Shown: positions 32,396-40,675, numbered from the stretch's first letter. The stretch is DNA of 64,000 nt from Leptospira gomenensis (GCF_004770155.1 NZ_RQFA01000063.1:1-64000); one strand, 5' to 3'. The notes: generated by a model not told the origin, from the sequence alone. Translations and numbers: made by a program.

Positions 32396-34391
32396 AATAC
32401 TTTTGTAATTTTCCTTCCAGTCTTATTTCGATGTTTCGGGACGGGCTGTAGCGGATTCCGGGCGATACCTTGAAGTCGTCTTTGTATCCGTAGATCGAAA
32501 ACGCGAAGTATTGCGCGCTCAATCCCAACTTCCAATCTCCGAACGAACATCCCGTAAAAACCGCGGCTTGCGGCGCGATCAACATTCCTTCCGGATAATA
32601 TCCGTTGGCCCTTCCTTTTCCTCCCAGTTGAAAGGAGAACGTCCACAAAAGGGACGAGCCGGAGTTTACGTTCGAAAAGGTGAGTCCTCCGCCGGCTTCC
32701 GCGTTGAAGTTCGTGGTTCTATACGCTTTGGTATAATCTTCCCTGTCCTTTTGATAAACCGGTTGTAGAAGCCAAGAGGACATTCCCGCCGATATCCCTG
32801 CGAGATAAGATAACGTTTTTTCGTTTTGGTATTCCCGTTTGATCATAGAAGAATCCGCGCCCACGTCCACGAAAAACGATACGGGAGTGGATATCGGAGT
32901 GATCGGCGAAAGAGAAAGAATTTTTACGAGACTTGCCTCTTCTAACGCAAGATTTTTTTGCGAGTCGTATTTACGAAGGACCACGGGAAAATATTCTATC
33001 GTGGAAAAAGGGACGTATCCGCGGTCGTTGTTTAGGAAATCGTGATACGCCGGGCGGATCGCGAATTCCGAGTAACCGCCTAACGTCGATTCGCCGCGAC
33101 TGAATTTGAGTCTTCCGCTTCCGTGTCCTTCCTCGGGCGGGGAAACCGTGGGAGGTTGTTCCGGAAACGGAGGGAATTGCAGTTTACTTCTTTCCAGTAA
33201 CACGTTTCTATATCTCCGTTCTTGTTCGGGGGAATACGTTTTGAGGGACTGTTGATATCTTCCCGCGTCCAAAATCGTATCCAGAACGTAAGCCCGTCTT
33301 TGTCCGTCGGATGCGTCCAAAACCTCCGGTAGATCCATATTCCCGTTTAGATACTCGAAAACCTTGCGCTTTTCCTGCGCGTCCAGGAGCAGAAGTTTTT
33401 GATCCAACTTGGAACTCAAGGAAGGTCGATAGGTTTTTTTTCGAACCAAACCTTCCTGTTCCAACAGTAGTTTTACCGTGTCGGTGGGAATCGTATATAG
33501 ATTGAATTGATCGCGTAGTCTGAGTTCCGGTTTACCCAGTTCCACGAGCGATAAAAGATGATAGGAACAATTTTCGTCGAAGAAAAAATAATCGAAATAG
33601 GTGGATCCCAGTTCCCATACGTGCGAGGCGATTCGTTTCGAGTCTTCCGGACCGAGTTCGAGTTCGTATTCCCAGAGATCGCGGCTTTCGATGTCGTTGT
33701 ATTCGTTTATCTTATAATAATATGGAAATATACTAAAATATCCCGGATATCCTCCGGCTAAACCTTTGATCGTATATGCGAGCGCGGAATCCTCCGGAGC
33801 GTTGTTTGCGGCGAAGTTTACCGCATAGTCCAGGATTTCCGATCTTGAGGAATTTTCGGATCCTATTTTGAGTAGGTTGTGTCCGAATAAGGAAGCGGGA
33901 TTGTTGAGATAAAAGGAAGCGAAGATGAGTTTGATCGATGCGGGATTGAGGGCTTGGATCCAATTGTTATAACGTTCGCACTTGAGCGAAGGCAGCAAAC
34001 TTTTGTCGAAGCGAAGTTGCGAATCCAACCAACGAAAGCGTTCCGGATATTTACAGAGGGGGTGAAGTTTTGTTTCACCGAGTTCTTCCTCGGTCGGAGT
34101 TTTGAAAAAAGAACGGATCGTTGCGATCAATTCCGATTTAGGGTCCTTGTGTCCGTTCGGGGATAGGAAAAAATCCTTTCCGTCGATTTCGCTTTTCGAC
34201 TTTCCCAAAAAAATCGGATCCCTATAATGAAGTAGTAAACTCCAATAACGGGAGGAATCCAGATTTTTTTCCAGCGCCGAATTTTCATAGGAGAGGATCG
34301 GATCCGAGGTTTGTTCCTGAGAAAATAAAAAGGGAACGCCGATCGAAAGAAGAGTTAAAGTCAGTAATAGTTTAAGAAGGTTTGATTTCAA
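32358..34391 (-). CDS. DUF4105-domain secreted protein
   Basis: The 677-residue protein has a signal peptide (LLKLLLTLTLLSIGVPFLF) and a DUF4105 domain, shown by the characteristic FYLNNPASLFGHNLLKIG near 160 and YFFFDENCSYHLL near 265. The C-terminal ~250 residues contain alternating aromatic, beta-strand-like segments (for example WTFSFQLGGKGRANGYYP and LGLSAQYFAFSIYGY), suggesting an outer-membrane or periplasmic beta domain. Function is unknown. It overlaps the hydrolase gene by 38 bp, so the two are probably coupled. Confidence 0.75.
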   Translation of the reverse strand: MKSNLLKLLLTLTLLSIGVPFLFSQEQTSDPILSYENSALEKNLDSSRYWSLLLHYRDPIFLGKSKSEIDGKDFFLSPNGHKDPKSELIATIRSFFKTPTEEELGETKLHPLCKYPERFRWLDSQLRFDKSLLPSLKCERYNNWIQALNPASIKLIFASFYLNNPASLFGHNLLKIGSENSSRSEILDYAVNFAANNAPEDSALAYTIKGLAGGYPGYFSIFPYYYKINEYNDIESRDLWEYELELGPEDSKRIASHVWELGSTYFDYFFFDENCSYHLLSLVELGKPELRLRDQFNLYTIPTDTVKLLLEQEGLVRKKTYRPSLSSKLDQKLLLLDAQEKRKVFEYLNGNMDLPEVLDASDGQRRAYVLDTILDAGRYQQSLKTYSPEQERRYRNVLLERSKLQFPPFPEQPPTVSPPEEGHGSGRLKFSRGESTLGGYSEFAIRPAYHDFLNNDRGYVPFSTIEYFPVVLRKYDSQKNLALEEASLVKILSLSPITPISTPVSFFVDVGADSSMIKREYQNEKTLSYLAGISAGMSSWLLQPVYQKDREDYTKAYRTTNFNAEAGGGLTFSNVNSGSSLLWTFSFQLGGKGRANGYYPEGMLIAPQAAVFTGCSFGDWKLGLSAQYFAFSIYGYKDDFKVSPGIRYSPSRNIEIRLEGKLQKYYEEAQLSVSVFF

Positions 34392-34443
34392 AAAAGGAAC
34401 ACGATCTTCCGGCTATAAACGCCGGAAGAATTCTTTTCATAAG

Positions 34444-34926
34444 TTATAGTTTACAGATTTTAGAAAGTGTCTCGTCCTGAGAGGCTCCTATTTTGATTTT
34501 ACTCAGAAAATCGGAAGGATCCTCGGAAGAGAACAGATTCGCGTGATTTTTTTGGGCGAAGTCGGCGAATCGTTTCGGTTCGCTGCAATTCATGAGTCTG
34601 GCGAACGTATCCAAACGTTCTCCCGATCCTTGCGCGGATTCTAATATAAGCGAATTGTAATTTAGATGCACGAAAATTTCCGCCTCTCTTTCCTTATGAG
34701 TGACCCCGTCCGTTTTGCAGTTCAACGTCCCCGTAGTGATTCCGAAAAGCTGATTCGCGGAAAAACCGTTCACCGTAGCGGCGATCACCTGGTGTACGAC
34801 CTTGTTTTCCGTGATTACGACCGAGCCTAAACCGCATCCGGCCGCTCCGTAAGCGTGTATTTGTCCTGTCCAAAGAAGAGAAAGAAAAAGAGAAACGATC
34901 GCGATCGATTTGAGTTTTGTTTTCAT
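34444..34926 (-). CDS. DUF3015 family secreted protein (pair 2, second gene)
   Basis: The 160-residue protein has a signal peptide (IAIVSLFLSLLWTGQIHA) and the DUF3015 hallmark YGAAGCGLGSVVITEN. It shares NGFSANQLFGITTGT and EIFVHLNYNSL with the gene at 26559, its counterpart in pair 1. Cysteines are at the mature N-terminus, middle and C-terminus (SKICKL). It lies 16 bp downstream of the first gene of its pair. Function unknown. Confidence 0.75.
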   Translation of the reverse strand: MKTKLKSIAIVSLFLSLLWTGQIHAYGAAGCGLGSVVITENKVVHQVIAATVNGFSANQLFGITTGTLNCKTDGVTHKEREAEIFVHLNYNSLILESAQGSGERLDTFARLMNCSEPKRFADFAQKNHANLFSSEDPSDFLSKIKIGASQDETLSKICKL

Positions 34927-34942
34927 GAGTTCCTAATCCTTT

Positions 34943-35440
34943 TTAGAGTTTGCACGAAGCGGACAATACGGAATCCTGCACGATCTCTTGTTTTATCTGA
35001 TACAACATAGAGTCGGGAGTCGGCTTTCCGGAAAACAATTTGTCGTAACTGCTTTGTGTCATTCGGGAGAAACGATCGTTTTGTTCCGCGGGACATCCGA
35101 GAAGAGAAGAAAACGCGGAAAGTTTTTCGCCTTGACCGGCTGCGATTTCCTGTTCTAAAACTTCGAAATTCACCGCGATAAAAACCTCACGAACCTTGTC
35201 TTGTTTTACCAAACCGTCCGTCTTACAATTGGATGTTCCTGTGGTGATTCCGAAAGTTTGGATGCCGGTGGCGTTTAACGTGGCCGACAACAACTGAAGT
35301 ACCATTTTGTTGTCTTTGATGAGGAGCGATCCTAATCCGCAACCAGCCACGTGGTAGTCCGCGGCCAATAGGGAAGACGAAGAAAATGACGCGTACGATA
35401 GAAAGACGGACGCTACGATTTTAGTAAGATTTTTTTTCAT
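34943..35440 (-). CDS. DUF3015 family secreted protein (pair 2, first gene)
   Basis: The 165-residue protein has a signal peptide and the hallmark AGCGLGSLLIKDN, though the usual YGMAG is YHVAG here. It shares LNATGIQTFGITTGTSNC with the gene at 27066 and has the same length, so it is the pair-2 counterpart. Its ATG is preceded by AAGGAG. It should be co-transcribed with the gene at 34444. Function unknown. Confidence 0.75.
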   Translation of the reverse strand: MKKNLTKIVASVFLSYASFSSSSLLAADYHVAGCGLGSLLIKDNKMVLQLLSATLNATGIQTFGITTGTSNCKTDGLVKQDKVREVFIAVNFEVLEQEIAAGQGEKLSAFSSLLGCPAEQNDRFSRMTQSSYDKLFSGKPTPDSMLYQIKQEIVQDSVLSASCKL

Positions 35441-35537
35441 TCCTTACTCCTTTTTTTCGTTCGAGTAAGTTTAAGAAGGGAAAGGTGTGTGTCAATTTTT
35501 TTTCCCTTTCGGAAAACGAACGATTCTTTCTAAGAAA

Positions 35538-36428
35538 TCAGTCCTTGGTTTCGCCTTGCATTTCTTTGAGAAGTTCGCATTCCGGAATTTCCTGTTTTTC
35601 AACCTTCTTTTCCTTTACGTATCCGACCACGTGACCCGGCACGGAAGCCACAAGTCCTATGAGAGGATTGAGAGAACTCAACAACGGCCCGGTGGCATAG
35701 GTCGCATACGCAGGATATAACGTGCGATAGGCGACGAGTTCGCTTTTGAGATCGCATTTGTGTCGTATGTATCGGAGCGCGTCGTCCGACGCTCTGGCTT
35801 CCGGATACAAGGGGCCGATAAATGGGATCGTATATCCCAAGCTGTACAACGACTTGTATTTGCGAAGTGCGAAGTCTTTGGAATGTCCGCCTTCGTGAAG
35901 CACGACGGAGGGAAGATCGCTGTATAAATTGATCGTATTGGAGTAGGGATTGTAATGATCTCCTCCGAGAAGTCCCGCGAAAACCCGTTCCGGAAGGATC
36001 GCGCCGATTAACCAGTTAAAAATTCCGATGGTGTATTTGAGAACGGGATGAACCGTTTCGGAGCGAATCAGTTGTTGAAGATCGCTGATAGGGGCGTATT
36101 GGTTGAAACGAACCTTTACGTCTTTGAGATTGTTTTCCCGAATGTACGCTTTGAGATAGTTTTTCGTCTCTTCCGAAAAAGAGTGACTGTTCATCTTTCG
36201 ATTCCAAAGGATAAGTTTGGTCAACGATCCGAATACGTTTCCCAGAAAGTCCACGATCCAATACGGTTCCCCTTCTTCGAATTGGGGGTTGTTTTCGTTG
36301 AAGTAGTTCTCGTGCGGATAATACGGTTTCGCGTAGACGTATTTTTTTTCTATCGAATACGAGCAATCCAGGAATAGGGACGCCGTTAGGGAAACCAATG
36401 CGGTGAAAATGATCTTTTTTCGGCTCAT
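35538..36428 (-). CDS. Lipoprotein with HExxH zinc-protease motif
   Basis: The N-terminus has a lipobox-like SLFLDC. The core holds VVLHEGGHSKDFALRKYKSL, an HExxH motif followed after a short helix by a region with ARASDDALRY that could supply a third ligand. The rest of the sequence includes hydrophobic stretches (FNWLIGAILPERVFAGLL and TGPLLSSLNPLIGLVASVPG). I cannot name a family. It is the last gene of a four-gene operon joined by ATGA overlaps at 36428, 37153 and 37482. A proteolytic or structural role in the envelope is inferred. Confidence 0.68.
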   Translation of the reverse strand: MSRKKIIFTALVSLTASLFLDCSYSIEKKYVYAKPYYPHENYFNENNPQFEEGEPYWIVDFLGNVFGSLTKLILWNRKMNSHSFSEETKNYLKAYIRENNLKDVKVRFNQYAPISDLQQLIRSETVHPVLKYTIGIFNWLIGAILPERVFAGLLGGDHYNPYSNTINLYSDLPSVVLHEGGHSKDFALRKYKSLYSLGYTIPFIGPLYPEARASDDALRYIRHKCDLKSELVAYRTLYPAYATYATGPLLSSLNPLIGLVASVPGHVVGYVKEKKVEKQEIPECELLKEMQGETKD

Positions 36429-37153
36429 AAGGGAAGGAATCCTTCCGGTTGTTTTCGCGGTTGTTTCGGAGAAAGATTTTTTTGTATCAGAGATCGTTTT
36501 AGTACTTCAAAAAATTCTAATAAAGCCGCACGTCCGAGAAAATTGAGCTGATCCTCCCTGGTTCCGCGAAATCCGAGGTAGGGCATATATACGAGCCAAC
36601 CGAGGACGGTTCCAGTGGCGAGGGTGAAATAACAGTCCGTCACGTTCGACTCTATGTTATCTTCGTGGCGGAAATCGAAAATTTTCTGCTTGGATTCGGA
36701 ATCGATCGCTTCCACGTTTAGTCGTACGCTGCTTACGCTTTCGATACAACGGTCGGTCGTTTTTAATTCGAAATCGAGGATTCGGATTTCGATTTTTTTA
36801 TCGGTCTTGTATTCCTCCCGATTGCGATCCAGTTCCCTTTCGATCAGCGTCTTGACGGAACCGTATTCGTTTTCCAAACGGTTAGGAGCCAGGAAAAACA
36901 GGGAAGGAATCCTTTGCGCGAAGGGTTGTGTTTCGAGTTCAGTAGGTTGTGAAACCGCGAATTTCGGATTCATCTTCGGAACGGCGAACTGAGGTAGATT
37001 GTCCACGTTTCCCGTGTCGAACCGATCCGTTCCTTGTTTGGGAACGTAAACGCGTACGCTAATACAATCGATTGTGAATATTAGAAAAAATGAACAAAGG
37101 ATAGGGGCGAGTTTCGCGCTCGGCGAGTTTGATAGTTTATCCAAGGTTTTCAT
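36425..37153 (-). CDS. Hypothetical lipoprotein, 242 aa
   Basis: I do not recognise the family. ATG 37153 overlaps the stop of the preceding gene (ATGA). The N-terminal hydrophobic run ends in a lipobox-like LIFTIDC. The mature protein has a basic-acidic mixture with strands near the middle (IEIRILDFELKTTDRCIESVSSVRLNVEAID) and a hydrophobic patch (VLGWLVYMPYLGFRGT). It is the third gene of the ATGA-linked operon. A long open frame reaching 37426 exists but has no plausible start. Confidence 0.6.
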   Translation of the reverse strand: MKTLDKLSNSPSAKLAPILCSFFLIFTIDCISVRVYVPKQGTDRFDTGNVDNLPQFAVPKMNPKFAVSQPTELETQPFAQRIPSLFFLAPNRLENEYGSVKTLIERELDRNREEYKTDKKIEIRILDFELKTTDRCIESVSSVRLNVEAIDSESKQKIFDFRHEDNIESNVTDCYFTLATGTVLGWLVYMPYLGFRGTREDQLNFLGRAALLEFFEVLKRSLIQKNLSPKQPRKQPEGFLPL

Positions 37154-37482
37154 GGGGTCACCAATCCGGTGAACGTCGCGCAATATCCGGTTCCGATCAA
37201 TCCCCAATACCAGGATTCCTGTAGAGTGATTTGGGAGACGGTGCCCTTCCTTTGCGAAATCATTTTTTGATAGGCTCTGATAAAACGTTCGTTGGTATCT
37301 ATGGGGAGTATTCCGAACAATAAAAATCCGCAACTTCTTCCGTAAACGGGATAGGATGGAAGATTCGGATCCTTTGCGGTTGAGGCGGTTTGGTTTTCCG
37401 GTAGGAATACGGGAGTGGACGAACATCCGGACGTCAATAAGAGAACGCTCGTAAAAAGAAGGATCGATAGGTTCCGGTTCAT
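37150..37482 (-). CDS. Small lipoprotein, TRL-like relative (110 aa)
   Basis: The lipobox-like LLLTSGC gives a 17-residue signal. The mature part has VYGRSCGFLLFGILPIDTNERFIRAYQKMI and LQESWYWGLIGTGYCATFTG. The same layout (a G-x-x-CG segment, a pair of IP/PI turns, a WYW strand and a late Cys) is found in the neighbouring gene at 37479, so these are adjacent paralogues. They look related to TRL-like lipoproteins, which also end with a conserved cysteine. It is joined to both neighbours by ATGA overlaps. Confidence 0.6.
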   Translation of the reverse strand: MNRNLSILLFTSVLLLTSGCSSTPVFLPENQTASTAKDPNLPSYPVYGRSCGFLLFGILPIDTNERFIRAYQKMISQRKGTVSQITLQESWYWGLIGTGYCATFTGLVTP

Positions 37483-37817
37483 TGAACTGCGTCTCCGGTT
37501 AGGGTCAAACATTGTGTGACACCGAGTAAAACCCAATACCAGGTTTCTTGAATGGTTAGATTTACGATTGCCTTCGTGCCGGGAATCTGTCGGATTGCGT
37601 CCGCATAGGCCCGCTCCACTTTCGAATTTTGTCGGATCGGAATGAAGTAGTATTCGGGGGATAGGATTCCCAAAAAGCCGCAGGCGCTTCCGCGGACCTT
37701 TCCGATTTTTTTCGTTTCCCCTTCGAGAGTCGGTTGGATCAATACGTGTTCGGAAGAACAGGAAAGAAGCAAGGAAAGTAGGACGGGATAGTAAAATAAA
37801 ACCGTGCGGAGTTTCAT
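37479..37817 (-). CDS. Small lipoprotein, TRL-like relative (112 aa)
   Basis: This is the first gene of the ATGA-linked operon. The signal ends in a lipobox-like LSLLLSC. The mature part shows GSACGFLGILSPEYYFIPIRQNSKVERAYADAI and LTIQETWYWVLLGVTQCLTLTGD, matching the gene at 37150. The paired segments point to a tandem duplication. Function unknown. Confidence 0.6.
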   Translation of the reverse strand: MKLRTVLFYYPVLLSLLLSCSSEHVLIQPTLEGETKKIGKVRGSACGFLGILSPEYYFIPIRQNSKVERAYADAIRQIPGTKAIVNLTIQETWYWVLLGVTQCLTLTGDAVQ

Positions 37818-37954
37818 GAGAAGTGATCGGTTCTGAATGTTGTCCGTCGTTCCCTTTCGGGTAAAGTATTTTTTCTAAAAGTAGGTCGAGCTCGTCGATT
37901 TATCCGCGAAAAAACGAAGATCGATTTTTTTTGTTAGGTGATTTTTAGAAGGTT

Positions 37955-37995
37955 GAAAAAAGAGCCGCGGTTTCCGTGAGGAAACCGCGGCTCTT
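37955..37995 (-). terminator. Rho-independent terminator, 16-bp perfect stem
   Basis: AAGAGCCGCGGTTTCC at 37960-37975 is separated by GTGA from its exact complement at 37980-37995. On the minus strand it is followed by a run of five Ts (37960-37956). It would end transcription of the six-gene TRL-like lipoprotein cluster coming from the right. Read from the other side, it precedes the ATGA-linked operon. Confidence 0.9.
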
Positions 37996-38034
37996 CGGTT
38001 TTCTTTTTTATTTAAAAAAGGAAACGTTCGATTT

Positions 38035-38373
38035 TTATTCTCCGTAAACGATCACACATTCTTTCGAATAAAGATATCCTAGAGCACCTTCCGTACTACG
38101 ATCGATGACAGCTATTTTCGTAATATTTCCGTCCTTCATCGCTTCTTCTACGCTACCTTCTCCACCCGCAAAGAAAAGCCAGGTGATTATTGAATAAGTG
38201 GCACAAGAACGTCCTTGTTTTAATACTTTAGCGCTCGTTGGTCCTCCAATTTGTGTTCCAGAAATATGATATTCATTGGACTGAAAAAAATAAATTGGAT
38301 AAAGATTGGAAGAGCAGTTGGAAATAAGTGCGATTACGCACACCAAAAAAATCAAAAAATATTTTTTCTTCAT
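38035..38373 (-). CDS. TRL-like lipoprotein (triad B, third gene)
   Basis: TRL-like proteins are small periplasmic lipoproteins of unknown function. The lipobox-like LISNC ends the signal. The family features are the invariant Cys of QGRSCATYS, the KIAVIDRS motif and the closing CVIVYGE. It matches the gene at 39391 in triad A by position, by the (KIAVxDxST) strand and the final C-x-x-V-x-GE. The region is A+T-richer than the neighbouring genes. It ends at the strong terminator 40 bp downstream. Confidence 0.65.
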   Translation of the reverse strand: MKKKYFLIFLVCVIALISNCSSNLYPIYFFQSNEYHISGTQIGGPTSAKVLKQGRSCATYSIITWLFFAGGEGSVEEAMKDGNITKIAVIDRSTEGALGYLYSKECVIVYGE

Positions 38374-38375
38374 GA

Positions 38376-38696
38376 TTACTCTCCGCTCACGATTGTACAG
38401 TAGTTTTTATAAACGAATCCTAAAGCAGATATCGAAGAATGATCAATGGTGGCTATTTTAACAATTTTATTTTCCATTGCAATTCTACCCGCACTCGCTT
38501 TCCCCCAAGAAAAAAGGTGAAGTACGTTATGAACACATCCTTCTCCTTTTTTGACTGAATCCACGTCATTGCTGGCGTTGAACTCTCCCGCAAAGCTCGT
38601 TTTCGTAAAAATGAAGCCGGAAACCGGGCCCGATGCACAATTCGAGAACAGAAGACAAAGGCCTAGGATGGTTGTGAGAATGATATTTTTACTCAT
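38376..38696 (-). CDS. TRL-like lipoprotein (triad B, second gene)
   Basis: The 106-residue protein has a lipobox-like LLFSNCASGPVSG, followed by GEGCVHNVLHLFSWGKASAG and KIATIDHSS, closing with YKNYCTIVSGE. The NCASGPV and GEGC..N elements are the same in the triad-A gene at 39750 (ACASGPV, AEGCIHNI, IDYSA, NHCVIVAGE), which fixes the correspondence. The spacing to the next gene is 2 bp. Function unknown. Confidence 0.68.
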   Translation of the reverse strand: MSKNIILTTILGLCLLFSNCASGPVSGFIFTKTSFAGEFNASNDVDSVKKGEGCVHNVLHLFSWGKASAGRIAMENKIVKIATIDHSSISALGFVYKNYCTIVSGE

Positions 38697-38710
38697 AATT
38701 TATTGTATCC

Positions 38711-39154
38711 TTATTTTTTTTTGCCCGTAGTAGCTGGTTTAGAATCTGGCTGCGGTGATGCCCCAGAGCCTTTGATAACTGTACAAAAGCTATGATATAA
38801 AATCCCGCCGATGGCGAATTGCTCATATTCAATTCGATCAATTTTTTTAATCTTACCTTCCGCTTTGGCAGCTTCGATCGAAGAATCTCCGATAGCAATG
38901 AGCCCTAAAAACGACTTAGAACAGGCTGTTCCGGTCAAATCCGCATTTTCTACAGAATGTCCTAATTGACCCGGGACGGAACCCATGTGTAAAAGTAATC
39001 CACCGCTCAAATTAACGGAAACGGGGTTTGCGTAGCTTTTCGCTGGATTCGTATTGGCTGTTTTATAAAGAACACCCGGATTGATTCCAGTGCAATTTAC
39101 AAGCCAAGCCGAAGTCAAACAAACGAATATCGTTACTTTAAAAGAGTTTATCAT
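38711..39154 (-). CDS. TRL-like lipoprotein (triad B, first gene)
   Basis: The 147-residue protein has a lipobox-like AWLVNC, then GGLLLHMGSVPGQLG, GTACSKSFLGLIAIGDSSIEAAKAEGKIKKIDRIEYEQ and YHSFCTVIKG, which is a good match to the TRL-like domain. Its tail is Pro/Gly/Lys-rich. The triad-A counterpart at 40073 has ACSRSILGLFAFGNSSINAARIQGNINKIAHVEYEH and YHSFCTIVTG. GAGGA precedes the ATG, and a 9-bp inverted repeat lies 22 nt upstream. Confidence 0.75.
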   Translation of the reverse strand: MINSFKVTIFVCLTSAWLVNCTGINPGVLYKTANTNPAKSYANPVSVNLSGGLLLHMGSVPGQLGHSVENADLTGTACSKSFLGLIAIGDSSIEAAKAEGKIKKIDRIEYEQFAIGGILYHSFCTVIKGSGASPQPDSKPATTGKKK

Positions 39155-39175
39155 TTGTAATCCTCATGAATTTTT

Positions 39176-39204
39176 AGGATAAATGGGCATTTCCTATTTA
39201 TCCT
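39176..39204. promoter_or_regulatory. 9-bp inverted repeat in the 5' region of triad B
   Basis: AGGATAAAT at 39176-39184 and ATTTATCCT at 39196-39204 are exact complements separated by 11 nt. It lies 22 nt upstream of the start codon at 39154, just outside the ribosome-binding site. It could be an operator or a leader hairpin. The intergenic region from 39155 to 39390 is strongly A+T-rich, so promoter elements are plausible there. Confidence 0.45.
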
Positions 39205-39390
39205 GGCACAAAGATCGTAACATGATTTAATTTGTAAATCGAATTGTAGAAAAGAATAGATTTATTTAAAAAATCAACATCGTTATGCTTTTCGTAACAT
39301 ACATAAAATTGTCTTCTCGTTTATATTCTTCAACTTTTAATAAGTAACGTTATTTCTTTTTTGCGTCGAGCATTGTGGAAATGAAAGAGT

Positions 39391-39753
39391 TCATTCTCCC
39401 CAGACGACGATACAGTTTTTATAAAAGACCGGCCCTAAAAAACTGAACGTGGAGTAATCGACGACCGCTATCTTCTTGATTCCGTATTCCTTGGCGATAT
39501 CTGCGACACTCGTTTTCGGTCCTCGAAAGATCGTATTGTAATAGAAAAAGGAAACCGCGTAGGCGCAACCTTCTCCTTTGCGTGCCACATTCGCCGAACT
39601 CAAAAGATGTCCGTTGCTTTTGGAAAGAAGATGTTGCGTATTATAAGAAATGAGCCACGCCGGTTCGGATGTGGCGATACAACCGATCGAGGTTGCGATC
39701 GTCGAAGCCACGATCCAAACGGGAAATAGGATTTTGGGAAGAATTCGTCTCAT
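39391..39753 (-). CDS. TRL-like lipoprotein (triad A, third gene)
   Basis: The start ATG at 39753 overlaps the stop of the preceding gene (ATGA). The signal ends in IATSIGC. The mature part has KGEGCAYAVSFFYYNTIF, the strand KKIAVVDYSTFSFLG and the closing YKNCIVVWGE, as in the other family members. It is the counterpart of 38035. Function unknown. Confidence 0.7.
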   Translation of the reverse strand: MRRILPKILFPVWIVASTIATSIGCIATSEPAWLISYNTQHLLSKSNGHLLSSANVARKGEGCAYAVSFFYYNTIFRGPKTSVADIAKEYGIKKIAVVDYSTFSFLGPVFYKNCIVVWGE

Positions 39754-40076
39754 CGTTTTTCTCCCGCCACGATCACACAATGGTTTCTATAAAGAATCGC
39801 TAATATATGGAGAGCGCTGTAGTCGATGATGGCGATCTTTTTGATTCCGTTCGAGTTTGCGACCGAACCGGCTCCCGCGTCTCCAAAACTTACGATTCCG
39901 AATATATTGTGGATACAACCTTCCGCGGTGGTTTCCGGTTTTACGTCGTTTGCCGTATTGATTTGTCCGGGGTATTGAGTGTATGCGAATAACAATCCGC
40001 CGACCGGACCGGAGGCGCAGGCGTTCGTCGAGACGGCAAAAACGAAGATTAGGAAGTATTTCAGGATCGTTTTCAT
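39750..40076 (-). CDS. TRL-like lipoprotein (triad A, second gene)
   Basis: The ATG at 40076 overlaps the stop of the upstream gene (ATGA); the frame open beyond it is antisense or out of frame to that gene. A 17-residue signal ends in a lipobox-like STNACASGPVGG. AEGCIHNIFGIVSFGDAGAG, KKIAIIDYSALHILA and NHCVIVAGEKR follow. It corresponds to the gene at 38376. Function unknown. Confidence 0.72.
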   Translation of the reverse strand: MKTILKYFLIFVFAVSTNACASGPVGGLLFAYTQYPGQINTANDVKPETTAEGCIHNIFGIVSFGDAGAGSVANSNGIKKIAIIDYSALHILAILYRNHCVIVAGEKR

Positions 40077-40588
40077 TCCGCTTTGATTTCTCCCGTTTTT
40101 TTCGATGGAATCAGTTCTGCTTGCGGATCGGTTTCTTGTGTATCGCCGGATACTTTTGTCGTGGAGGTGGATTCTCCGGTGACAATCGTACAAAAGCTAT
40201 GATAGAACCAAGCCAGGACGGCGGTGTGTTCGTATTCTACGTGAGCGATTTTGTTTATATTTCCTTGGATTCGTGCGGCGTTGATCGAGGAATTTCCGAA
40301 TGCAAAAAGTCCGAGTATGGAGCGCGAACAGGCTTGTCCTCGCTCGAGGCTTTGGGCATTTCCTCCCAGGAAGGCGGGTATGGATTCGTTGTGATAGATG
40401 AACCCTCCTTTGTAGAAAAGCTCCAAGGATGGTCTTCCATAGGCCGGGGTTGGATTGGTATTTAAATCTTCGGGACCGTTGGGCGAATTGGCGATGTTTA
40501 CTCCCGTGCAGCCGAAGAAATGGATGGTAAGAAGGAGAAATAGGCTCGTTATCCGAGGATGAGCCTGTTCTAAGATTCGAATTCGCAT
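40073..40588 (-). CDS. TRL-like lipoprotein (triad A, first gene)
   Basis: The ATG at 40588 gives a signal ending in a lipobox-like TIHFFGC; an ATG at 40624 adds 12 residues. The mature protein has GGFIYHNESIPAFLG, GQACSRSILGLFAFGNSSINAARI, the KIAHVEYEH strand and YHSFCTIVTGE, followed by a Thr/Glu/Lys-rich tail. These mark it as a TRL-like domain. Its open frame extends upstream over the GTGTGAGTTCCCAC repeats and into the TPR gene, which is not the natural start. Function unknown. Confidence 0.7.
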   Translation of the reverse strand: MRIRILEQAHPRITSLFLLLTIHFFGCTGVNIANSPNGPEDLNTNPTPAYGRPSLELFYKGGFIYHNESIPAFLGGNAQSLERGQACSRSILGLFAFGNSSINAARIQGNINKIAHVEYEHTAVLAWFYHSFCTIVTGESTSTTKVSGDTQETDPQAELIPSKKTGEIKAE

Positions 40589-40675
40589 ATCGTTTCTATA
40601 CTGTTCGTCCTTGGCTCCGGACATTGAAATTGCTTTTTTTCTAAAAAAAGGAGAATTGGATTTTTTTTGAAAATC

